Part shown: positions 21,561 to 32,900 of the stretch, piece by piece | Layout: every line of letters begins with the position of its first letter | Numbering within the stretch: position 1 is the stretch's first letter | Assembly: GCA_964017155.1 (NCBI GenBank) | Contig: OZ024858.1 | Coordinates: forward strand, 23,308,157 to 23,372,156 | DNA from: Oasisia sp. SBJ-2009 | Lineage: Eukaryota > Annelida > Polychaeta > Sabellida > Siboglinidae | Direction: 5' to 3' | DNA length: 64,000 nt | The notes under the pieces: model-generated | What the model was told of the DNA's origin: nothing | Database searches by the model: none | Seen by the model: only the letters and a program-made list of their open reading frames with translations | Made by a program: the position numbers and the translations under genes

Positions 21561-24500
21561 TGGTGATCACATCTTATCTTCTTTCATGTTGATCTCACTC
21601 GTAGAACGTTTCCACTAACCAATAGTGTAGTTCACACATCAAGGCAGCTGCTCAGAGAAGCGACAAGACAAGACGGTTATTAGCACGACGTTCTTGGACT
21701 TGTGCGTGTGCATGGAATAGGAATAGTGGGTAGGGCGTCACGTCGTAGAATGTTACTGTTGTGTTTGTGCAAACGTCTCCAGTCTGCGTCACACTTATAC
21801 ATACACGTATGTAGCCCGTGTGATGCGGCGCGTTGTCAATCAACGGCACGTCGGATGTTGTTGTTTTTGTTGTTGTACATGGTTTGTGCATGTATGGTTG
21901 TACAATGTTTAGCGAGTGCACTTTGTATATATAGTATATTGTACAGTGTTGTATGTTGGCAAGAGCTGGTCTTTGGGGCGTCAGACGTAAGATAGTACTG
22001 TGAATCAGGACAGGTTTGCATGGATGTCTCATTTTAGTCGATCTACGTGTTTATAGCCAACCGAAATGGGACGTTTTCAGAATTGCAAACTAGGTTAAAA
22101 TGTGATGCATAACACACTGCCGGGTATGCAGTATTTACAGTGTTCTAGACGTGTGTACAATGTATTATAGGCAAATGATTTTAGCTGGACGCGTGTGTAG
22201 ATAACGTTTGTTTGACGAACCTTGGATCGTAGTATTTAACAGAACGTAGGTGACATTAATTGTAGCCAGCCCCGTGCAATGGAGTTAGCCGGTTTAATCT
22301 AGTTTTATTTATAGACGATTAAATGTATATTATGAATGGGCGGACGCTCGCGTAAATTATATTTGCCACTGTAATTTTTATTTCCACAGCCTTTCATATA
22401 TTATGGAGCGTGTGTAGAGAAGATTGCAGATTTCTTTTATACTGTCAAAGCCAGACGCACGCGTGGCAGGATTTTAAAGCACTGATTACGTCCGATACTA
22501 ATTTGATAGGAGACTTTTACACGTTTTATAAGTAAGTGGCTTATTAACAATTTTCTGGTGACAGTATATTTTAAGATAGCCCTAGTCTTTCTTTATATCA
22601 ACCAGGTAGGTTTTATCTGTTCGACTGTCACCTGCAGTTGCAATATATGGCTGCCGATTTATGTACCAGCTAAAGATAAATAATTATTGGTATTTACAGG
22701 AATTGGTATTTACTAATGTCACTTTACTAGGTACCGTGGCAGCAGTGTAATATTTTAACTCACTACATTATATTCATATAATGAATCTGGGGCAATTTAT
22801 ACATGCCAACTACCAAGTTATATAGGCATTTAATTAATTAACAGTCGCCACTTGATCTTACAATGGCGGCCGCTGTGATAAATGAACACATGGCAGATGC
22901 ATTTTACTGTACCTTTTTGGGCAAATCTCTTTTATACAGATGGAGCTACTGGACACTAGCCGCTGATGGGCGACTAGGGCCCGGCACATACTTTGCAGCT
23001 AATTTGTCGCTCAGGTGAAAAGCCTTGTTGACATAATCACACGATATGATATACACTGTGATGTACTAAGGCAGTTTACTGGAATGGCTACATTAAATAA
23101 ATACGTGCTGGCTTTTGTCGTATGTGAAACAGCCGATTGTGAAAAACGGCAGCTACATCGGCAGCAGCGTGCGTACATGATAGGCTATTATTAATTTTGA
23201 TAAGATCAACTTTACTACTATAGAGAAATATTCCGTATTTTGTCGGTACGTTTATAGTGCCGTACTTTTATGGAGCGGTTTTGCTCCGACACGATCATGT
23301 CACATTGTTCGCTGCATCAGAACATCTCAGGACGCCTTCTGTCGAAGGCTATGGGCAGCATTCACGTGGTGGTCTCTCACACCTAGCGTCGTCTATCTGT
23401 CTCTGGACGCCACGGGTGGACTCGTACATCTGATCGCATGTCCACAACCACCAGAAGTGTAAATCATTTGTTAGTCACCACAAGTGACCACATATCACTT
23501 GGTACACCGGGTAATCTGACTATTGGGTGGAACATTGAATTGTATCGACACAACTGTGGTTATCTGGAGAACCTGACGTGTGACATATTGGGGGCAGTGT
23601 CCTACCCGTTGAATCTGGTAGACATTGGTTGTGGAGACGCCATTTTAGATGGTTAAAAAACCTTTTTATTTCTGGATTTTAGATGGTTAAAAACCTGTTT
23701 ATTTCAGGATTTTGCGAACTTAAGGCCCCTTGCTATCGATGACTTCTGTAACATCCATGTTTCATGAGAACAGTTGCCTGTCACACATTCATTGCCTTTC
23801 TTTGTCTGTTACTACTGCTCACTCAGTCAACGTATGTCGAATTGAAATGTTAACTAACTAACACACATGGCTTCAAATACAGATATTTCCGTGCCATGTG
23901 AAACATCTCGTGTGCATTTGTAGTCGTTTGCATTTTGTCGTTGTGTAGGTTCCTGCATTAGTTCATTGTATACGTGCCGTTATTGTGCCCAATACGTCTA
24001 CAGCCTCACAATATGGCAGCAGTAAATTACTACGATGTTTTTGTATGTTTCTCAGTGACCATACTTGGTCACTTCGTTGTGTCTGATCGTGACAAGGATT
24101 CAAATTATGCTTTAGTACATCGGTTGTGTTTATAGCATGGAATGTGTGTAAAATATAATCATCGCTAACCGTCGGCAGTTTCAACTCACTGTTTGTAATT
24201 TATCGATGAAACAAGGATCTCAGCTTTTTGTTAGTTGGAACGAAGTTTGAGTAGGTGTGAATAACAAGGAGACTGTTGTTCGTTGAATTTCTGTATATTA
24301 TCTGATTTATTTTATCTGTATATTTTGCTTTGTTTTGTTTATATTGTGGTTTTAGAGATATGTGTCAGGCGTTAGAATTCAGATCGGCAGCCAGTGAAGC
24401 CGAGTAGGAATCGTCAACGTATTCGTGTGTGTGTATGTATAGCTAGCTATACATGGGATTTGTGACTAGAATTAACAGTGGAATCATGGACCAGATTGGT

Positions 24501-24685
24501 GGCTAGTTGACCGTGCAGCTTAATCATCATGTTGAATATCACTGACGACACGTGTAATATTTTATTAATGGTGAATAAATTATTTATTATCTTAATAGGC
24601 AACAGAATCCGGTGTTGATCGTTTTTATTTACGACCGCTTTCCAAGAGTTAGTAAAGTTTACAGCTCTCTCTCAGGCTGTATATG

Positions 24686-24688
<3 letters not shown>
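21561..24688. other. Intergenic or TET 3' UTR, nothing recognised
   Basis: No supported exon or repeat family. GC-richer DNA around 21700-21860 and 22850-23450 carries short open frames without family resemblance. The TET polyadenylation site could not be placed. Confidence 0.4.
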
Positions 24689-24734
<46 letters not shown>

Positions 24735-24791
24735 CTGTATATATATATATATATATTATATATATATATACATACGGTGTATATATATATA
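24689..24791. repeat. TA microsatellite
   Basis: Interrupted (TA)n with GTATACAGCTGTATAT at its centre. It generates only artefactual Tyr-Ile frames. Confidence 0.95.
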
Positions 24792-25106
24792 TGTATACAC
24801 ACATAGTTAAACTGATTAGGTTTGCTCTTTATTATATATAAATATAATGTCCTGAACACAAGAATAAATTTACATTGATTATACAGTTGAAGCTTGCTTT
24901 ATGATCATCTCAGTAGTACAGATACAGTAAAGGTCACCCGAGGGTATTCCCAGATTTGTTCCCTATAAAGTATATGAAATTAGTCCCACTAATATGGTCA
25001 CCATGCTAATCAGGTCACTCTCCCCAGTACTAAGGATGACCTTAATAGAAGTTTCACTCTATACTGCCTTTAGTAAGCATGGAATGAAATTCAGTTTAAA
25101 TGTGCT

Positions 25107-25413
25107 CACAAAACATAAATATTGTCAAGCCATTGGACCGCACGAAGACCTGACCACAGTTAAACAACGAAAACTGAGATGGTACGGCCACATTACAAGA
25201 TCAACAGGGCTTGCCAAGACGGTCATGCAAGGTACGGTCCAAGGAGGGAGAAGACGAGGCAGGCAGAGAAAGAGATGGGAAGACAACATCCCGGAATGGA
25301 CGGGCTTGACACTGGGCGCCGCCATGAGGAAAGCCGAGAGACGAGAGGAGTGGAGGGAGCTGGTTGCCAAGTCATCTGTGGTGCCCCAACGGTCCACTGA
25401 GACTACGGGATAG
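25107..25413 (+). pseudogene. Non-LTR retrotransposon (LINE) ORF2 C-terminal fragment
   Basis: The frame KQRKLRWYGHITR, then QGTVQGGRRRGRQRKRWEDN, EWTGL, WRELVAKSSVVPQR and a TG end is the recognisable C-terminal tail of reverse-transcriptase proteins. It comes from a very widespread animal LINE group. Only this 5'-truncated end is present; upstream there is no RT core. It is followed at 25417-25438 by four to five AAGGC repeats, probably the element's simple-repeat tail. Such dead-on-arrival copies are normal for LINEs. Confidence 0.85.
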
Positions 25414-25438
25414 GCAAGGCAAGGCAAGGCAAGGCAAG

Positions 25439-25965
25439 ACATTAAAATAGTACACTAGCAGAAGCAGGTGAGGCCAGCCGCAATGTCCTGGAATTAATCT
25501 GTGAGGATGGCCGTTAAAGCGACATGATCAGTTCGTGGCTTTTTTATTTTTATTGCAAAATCAGGTTAATCAGTATAAGTTATAACTATTGTAGCATCCT
25601 GACCGCCAATAAATGTTTTTTGTCGAAACAGAACTGACTTCGTAATGTTAAACGTCGAATGTTTATAAGACTCCTGACGCTGTCACTCAAATTGCCGCGA
25701 GTGACACCCACCCTTTGACCTTTACCAACTGGGAGCCGTGCATCAACTTGTTTTCACCTGATACTGCATCTCGTGATCATGCATTTCCTTCTGGGCTTTT
25801 AGCCACGCCTACAATGGTTTCATAAACGCCTCGTGGATGATGTGAACACAAAGTTAAGTGCCCTTTCTGCGTCTATTTTCAACCCCTAAATGGTAGATGA
25901 AAACATATTTTGACTGGCTTTACGCTATAATTTATACCGTATAACATGATTATTATTATTTTTCG
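25439..25965. other. Intergenic, nothing recognised
   Basis: AT-rich sequence between the LINE tail and the SINE without supported features. Confidence 0.5.
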
Positions 25966-26292
25966 TAGAGCGCCATGGCTCAGGGGTAGCGCTTCGGACT
26001 CTCGACTACGAGAACCCGGGTTCGAATCTTGGCTGCGGTGTTAAAACCTTGGGCAAGTTTTTTCACTCTACATTGCTCCAGTTCACTCAGCTGTTTAAAT
26101 GAGTACCTGACTATAGACAGTGGTGGATGTGTACGAGCAGCCTTAGTGCATTAATTGCAACACATGGCTGGATGCTTCACAGAGAAGCCGAGATGGTGTC
26201 TGAGTGAACAGGTCTGTCAGGGAAGTAAAGTGTAAAGCGCATTGAACGGTCCTGAGGACTGGATACTGCGCTATATAAGAACTTGCCTTTAT
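25966..26292 (+). mobile_element. tRNA-derived SINE, full-length copy 1
   Basis: The head resembles a tRNA promoter: A box ATGGCTCAGGGGTAGCGC and B box GGGTTCGAATCTTGG. A conserved body (CACTCTACATTGCTCCAGTT, GGTGTCTGAGTGAACAGGTC) follows. The tail is GTGTAAAGCGC then GCGCTATATAAG. It is homologous to copies at 36578, 53605 (minus) and 9643 (truncated). It is not a functional tRNA gene, as the cloverleaf does not continue past the B box. Confidence 0.9.
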
Positions 26293-29200
26293 TTTGCAAT
26301 AAAAAGCCACGAACGGACCATATCGCTTTAATTGCTTCACCATGACCACAATTGGGATAAAGTACAACGGGTTTAACTTTTGAATAATGACTGCCACAAT
26401 TAATTGTGAATAAAGAACAGACCTTTAATATAGAACAGACCTTTAATAGAGAATAAATCTGCCTGCCACGCCAGTGGCCCGGTTTTAATACCCAGTCACA
26501 ACAGGCATAGAATATTTGGTGTAAAAACCTGGCTCTCAACATTGGGAACTGTGTATCCCTGGTGAATTAGAAAATCATGTTAATATCGGTCCAGTATCAA
26601 TTTGGGATGTAAAAGAACCACGAGGACAACAAACACCCTGGCAGTGACCACCCTGGCAGTGACCACCCTCAGTGCCAGCATAGAAAGGTCAACTTGGTGT
26701 AAATGTTCTGAAAAAGACTAGTTCACTGAGACCTCATAAGATCATAACGTTGTAACCACAAAATATACGACTAGTCAGTTAATAGAACCCTGCCAAGTGC
26801 TGGACACAACTAGAACTAGGCCATTCAATAGTTGTCAGGAGGAGACATAGATTGACGAGGAAGACTTATTTTTGTAACCAACATTTTAATAAAAATGACA
26901 CTGCAATTCTATTAAACGGTTAGCTAGTGTTGTGTTCAAAATATATTCCAAACGTCAAACGATATCACTCGTTTGCTTGCACGCAAACAGGTCACATGTG
27001 TATATGGATATTTACACAGCATGTACAAGTTAGTATTTTCCATATTATCTGTTTATCAAACCACAAGGTGTTGGGTTTGGCAACTTTTGTCAGCAAAAAC
27101 GGCATTAAAAAAAAATGCATCCAGCCGGTTCAAAAGTTTTTATCATGAACAACTACGTCACTTTGCTACGGGAATGTTCAATGCCTACTGGACAAACAGG
27201 GAACTTCACAATATTCCATCTACACCTTTACTTGGGGTCATTTGAGTGCCATCTAATCAATGAGATAATACCTACTAAATGCACATCTCGCAGATATCAT
27301 CACTGCAAGGCCGGTGATGCTATATTTGAGATTTTTACAATTATAAAATTGGCACATTGAAACAAATTATCTATATGTCACAATCGCTTAACAGGTGACT
27401 ATTTCGAACAGTTACTGGTGGTAGAGCCTGTATTGGGCATCTGATCAATTGTAATTGTTTTGTACAACTGGACATAAAATAACAAAAACAAAGGCATGAC
27501 TTGCTGCAAATTCACTGAGCTCCCCAGTAAGTGTCTCCAGTATATATTACATGTATTTGGCATACCACTACAAATAGTACAATTAGCCATTTCGGTAATA
27601 AAACCTGCCAGTTCAGCACCATGGTCTGCAAACATTGCAATGATCTAGAGCTCGGCTCCTCAAACAATTTAAGGCATCAAACTCCATGTAGTAATGGATG
27701 AGTGGGGGCAATTACCCTAACTAGCAATGTATTTACACATAGTAACTGTTATTAAAGCGAACTGGATTATCACAAAACATCTAGGGACTATGCAGAAATA
27801 ATTATATCAGACAATTACTTGTGTTCATCACATCAGTACACTGAAGTTGATGTGTCGCAGAGATACAGTTGTGAACCGTCAGAGCAAGGAAGCATCAACT
27901 TGCAAAACTGTAAAGTTTACCACTGTAGCTCTCTGGATTCAACAGATCACGCGCTTTATAATGACATCCAATTTGCTGATAATCTTGAGTACTTTTTTAC
28001 TTATTGCTAAAATTTAAGGGAACCTTTTTAAGCAACATTTTGAGAAATGTGGTCAATCAGGCTTGTATTGTCTATTGTTTTTAATATATGTGTTCTCACT
28101 TTTTATTATTATTTGGGGATTGTTTAAATGAACTTTTCATTAGTTTTGGATTGTTTGTTGAGGAAAATAATATTTTCCGTTGTTTTGAATTGTTTGTTTG
28201 TTTTGGGTTCTTTGTTGAGGAAAATAAACTTTTCCTCAGTTTTTGGACTGTTTGTTGAGGAAAATAAATTGGATATTAAGGGATAAGATCGTAAAGTATA
28301 CGTGTCAAAATCAAAAAAATACGGAACATCACCTAGACATCTAGTTTCAACTTTTGTGCAGAAAAAGCCTGCGCCACTTAAGTTCACTGGGGCGGGAAAC
28401 AGCTGATTAATTTAAAGTGCACAAGTGAATGACATCACATGGATGTGTGACCACCAAAGAACAACTAATGATATGTAAATAATTCTACAGTAATTTAGTG
28501 TATATGTAAACACAACATTGCCAGTTTAATGTCTGCCCAAATGTATCCTGCGTGAAGTAAAATGTATTACAAAATGTTGAGGTGACAAATTACATCTATG
28601 CATCATCACATCATCAGTTGCCTAATTCATGCATCCAAATGTTTCAAGTAACTGATGCACCAACTACATGGCGAACTTGCTCAAGAAACAGATAAGGGAC
28701 ACTAGGAGGAAGAAAATGAAAGTGATACAGCCTTGGGACTGTTTCACTTTCACTTCCTACCAGACTGTGCTCTTTGAAATAAACTTCACTCATATACTGA
28801 AAACTGTTGATAACCGAATGGCCCTATGAGGCACTTTTACTGGTGAAATGGCGTCCTTTCTGATACAGTGACATCTTATTAAAGACGTTGTATACTTATG
28901 GACAGATTCTATTTAATGACAGAGTTTTCATCATCAAACATTACTGTCATTATCTTGGTGAAATACTCCCTGGACTGGCAGAGGAAGGAGACAGCATTGT
29001 TCTAGACGGAGAACGTAACACTCGGCCAAACTAAACTGTACAAGAACAAACATCAGATTTAAACAACTGCAAAATGCGACATTCATTATGGATGGTACAT
29101 GTGGAAATTTCACCTCTCAATACGCCAGAACTCACGACAGATTAACCAGAACGGTTCCGTTCTCGCAATCGCAGACACGTTAAAATATCTGTTTACGTTA

Positions 29201-29498
29201 TTTTACGAAAACAGCCTGAATTGACATTGTAGACCCGTGCTTTGATATATTACACAATCTGTAGATACAATGCCTGTTATCATATCCTCTTTAAACACAA
29301 GAACACCGATAGTTTCATTTGTTACGCCTCTGGGTGAAAGTTAAAAGTCTTACATGTATGATTCAGTATTTTGACACAATTCTTATTCTCATTTGACCAC
29401 GTCTCGAGCACAAGGCAGCCTTTGGACGGAGGGAGAGCCTGCCCTTATTTGTACTCTCTGACATGGAAGTACTAATCTAAGTTGTGTCCAACTATTGA
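26293..29498. other. Intergenic, no gene recognised
   Basis: AT-rich DNA with short open frames of no recognisable family on both strands. At 28125-28272 there are three to four degenerate copies of a unit with TTGTTGAGGAAAATAAA. Otherwise nothing stands out. Confidence 0.45.
28125..28272. repeat. Degenerate ~50-nt tandem repeat
   Basis: Three to four imperfect copies of TTGGATTGTTTGTTGAGGAA plus AATAA-TTTTCC. Age and origin unknown. Confidence 0.7.
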
Positions 29499-29504
29499 TG
29501 AATT

Positions 29505-29935
29505 ATCCCTGACACCTGAGCAGCTATCACAGCTATCACACACCACTGCCGAGATTATCCCTATCACATAAGAAGGATTATCCCAACACATGAACTATCA
29601 CGTTCCATCACTGAAAGATTATCCCCAACCCATGGAGAGCTATTTCATATCATGTTCCATCACCAAAGGATTATCCCCAACACATGAGAGATTATCATGT
29701 ACCATGCACCACCACTGAAGGATTATCCACAACAAACGGAAAACTATCACATACAATGTTTCATCACTGAAAGATTATCCCCAATACATGGGTAAATATC
29801 ATGTATCATGTTCCATCATGGAAGGATTATCCAAACACATGGCAAATTATCACGCATCATGTTCCTTGTTGGGAGATGATCCGTGACATGTTGATTTGTC
29901 ACGTTCCTTCTGTCAGTTTATCCATTGCCTTCTGT
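29505..29935 (-). repeat. ~55-60-nt degenerate minisatellite at the RASSF stop codon
   Basis: On the + strand, diverged units contain TATCACGTTCCATCACTGAA plus AGATTATCC. The end of the RASSF coding sequence (29899-29925) reads TCACGTTCCTTCTGTCAG plus TTTATCC, the same pattern. The array therefore looks derived from the last codons and stop codon of RASSF and lies in its 3' UTR or flank. Confidence 0.75.
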
Positions 29936-29959
29936 ATGATAAATCTGTACCTGACGTAC
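29899..29959 (-). CDS. RASSF: RASSF exon 11: end of SARAH domain
   Basis: Acceptor GATTGTAG before 29959 (minus strand), stop TGA at 29901-29899. One base completes a Lys codon, then [19 protein letters not shown]. This corresponds to the RKYTVLRLMIRQRLEEI end of human RASSF2. It was found by searching for the missing half of the SARAH helix; the phase fits exon 10 exactly. Confidence 0.85.
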
Positions 29960-32900
29960 CTACAATCAAATATTCATTGACAGAAATCTGAACAAATAAG
30001 ACAAAACGCACTTCTAACCTACCATGTTGTATTAATTTGATTCAATTCAATGTTGCTACTAAACATATTTGTATGTATTGAATATATTATTCATGGCTCC
30101 AAGAATGGTTTATTATAGTATAATTTAACTTACTTTGGAGCTTAATATTTATATGTACTTAGCTATTTTGGTAATCTCTGACAAAGTCACAATGAATTGT
30201 TGATAATGTCGCTTATAAACTAGGAACATAGATAGTCAGACAACGAACTCTTCTACAGAGGAGAATGAAAAGGTGACATCACAAACAAATCATCTGATGC
30301 TTGATTCAACCAAACTAGTCATCAACTAAGGCAAAGCAAACATATGGCTCAAATAGAGAGATTTACGTCATCCATTTGGACTACCCGGTAAAACACATCA
30401 CAAAACACAAGTGCAGCAACAATGTGGGTGCACGTGTAGATCAATGGTCTTAATGTTTGCAAAACACATGGAAACATGTAATACACCACTAACTGTGTTA
30501 AAAATTAACATTTTGAAATAACTAATAACTAACTGGAGGAGGGTGTATTAAACTAAAAATAAACTCGCAGATATTAAATTTGATTAAGCAACAGTTGTCT
30601 GTACTACAAACCACACTCAGGCAACTGGGACAGTGTTGAGCCTTACTTGTTGTTTATTTCCCTGATTTCTGCTTCCTCCTCCTCCCGGTACTTCTGTAGA
30701 AACGCCTCCAACATCGCATCGGGAAGGTTGATGAACTGCGCCATCTGGTGGCAGAAAACAGTAACAAAACACTGAGCGGTGTTATTTAAAGGCACAAAGA
30801 ATGTCAGAGGTCATCATGTTTGACCATCTGCATTATGACAGTGAAAGATGTGTGACTGGCCAGTAACTCCGGGTGACTGACCACTCACCCCCTGTGTTAC
30901 TGACCACTCACCCCCTGTGTTACTGACCACTCACGCCCTGATTGACCACCCACCTCCTATGACTGACCACCCACCCCATATGTGACTGACCAACCACCTC
31001 CTATGACTGACCACCCACCCCCTATGACTGACCACCCACCCCCTATGTGACTGACCACCCACCTCCTATGACTGACCACCCACCCCCTATGACTGACCAC
31101 CCACCCCCTATGACTGACCACCCACCTCCTGACTGACCACCCACCCATATGACTGACCACCCACCCACCCATTATGACTGACCACCCACCCCCTATGACT
31201 GACCACCCACCCCCTATGACTGACCACCCATCCCCTATGACTGACCACCCACCCCCTATGACTGACCACCCATCCCCTATGACTGACCACCCACCCCCTA
31301 TGACTGACCACCCACCTCCTATGACTGACCACCCACCTCCTATGACTGACCACCCACCCCCTATGACTGACCACCCACCCCCTATGACTGACCACCCACC
31401 CCCTATGACTGACCCCCTACCCCCTATGACTGACCACCCTCCTCCTATGACTGACCACCCACCACCTATGACTGACCACCCACCTCCTATGACTGACCAC
31501 CCACCTCCTATGACTGACCACCCACTCCTTATGACTGACCACCCACCCCCTATGACTGACCACCCACCCCGTATGACTGACCACCCACCCCCTATGACTG
31601 ACCACCCACCCCGTATGACTGACCCCCCCCATGTGACTGACCACCCACCTCCTGTGTGATGACGTCCACCTTGTCCTTGTCCATGATGAAGATCTTGGCG
31701 TTGTCCTCGAGTGGGCCTGAGATGACACGCTCCATCAGAGGGTGGTCTGTCTCCTGCAGCATCCGCGTCTCTGAGACAGACACAGGAGACTGAACACGGA
31801 GACTGAACACGGAGACTGAACAAGCTGACTGAACAAGACTGAACAAGGAGACTGAACAAGACTGAACACGGAGACTGAACAAGACTGAACACGGAGACTG
31901 AACAAGACTGAACAAGGAGACTGAACAAGAAGACTGAATAAGACTGAACAAGACTGAACAAGCCTGAACAAGCCTGAACAAGGAGACTGAACAAGGAGAC
32001 TGAACAAGGAGACTGAACAAGGAGACTGAACAAGACTGAACAAGACTGAACAAGGGGACTGAACAAGGAGACTGAACAAGGAGACTGAACAAGGAGACTG
32101 AACAAGGGGACTGAACAAGGAGACTGAACAAGGAGACTGAACACGGAGACTGAACACGGAGACTGAACAAGACTGAACAAGGAGACTGAACAAGACTGAA
32201 CAAGGAGACTGAACAAGACTGAACACGGAGACTGAACAAGGAGACTGAACAAGGAGACTGAACAAGACTGAACAAGGGGACTGAACAAGGAGACTGAACA
32301 AGGAGACTGAACAAGGAGACTGAACAAGGAGACTGAACAAGGGGACTGAACAAGGAGACTAAACAAGGAGACTGAACACGGAGACTGAACACGGAGACTG
32401 AACAAGACTGAACAAGGAGACTAAACAAGACTGAACAAGGAGACTGAACAAGGAGACTGAACAAGGAGACTGAACAAGGAGACTGAACAAGGAGACTGAA
32501 CAAGGAGACTGAACACGGAGACTGAACAAGACTGAGCAAGGAGACTGAACAAGGAAAATTAAACAAGGAGATTGAACAAGGAGACTGAACATGGAGAATT
32601 AACAAGGAGACTGAACAAGGAGATCGAACAAGGTGACTGAACAAGGAAAATTAACAAGAGACTGAACAAGGAAAATTAACAAAGAGATTGAACAAGGAGA
32701 CTGAACAAGGAGACTGAACAAGGAAAATCAACAAGGAGATTGAACAAGGAAAATTTACAATGAGATTGAACAAGGAGATCAAACAAGGAGACTGAACAAG
32801 GAAAATTAACAAGGAGACTGAACAAGATCGAACAAGGAGACTGAACATGGATAATTAACAAGGAGACTGAACAAGGAGATCGAACAAGGAGACTGAACAA

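Noticed and set aside
25966..26040. tRNA gene
   Set aside because: A and B boxes are present but belong to a SINE with body and tail homologous to other copies; no complete cloverleaf.
30643..30744. RASSF ending at TAA 30645-30643
   Set aside because: The protein would lack half of SARAH; a GTAAGG donor overlaps the stop and exon 11 supplies the expected helix in phase.
30957..32644. Long minus- and plus-strand frames with MTDHPPP or [12 protein letters not shown] repeats
   Set aside because: They are translations of the 21-nt and 13-16-nt intron arrays flanking RASSF exon 9; the exon itself is read in a different, conserved frame.
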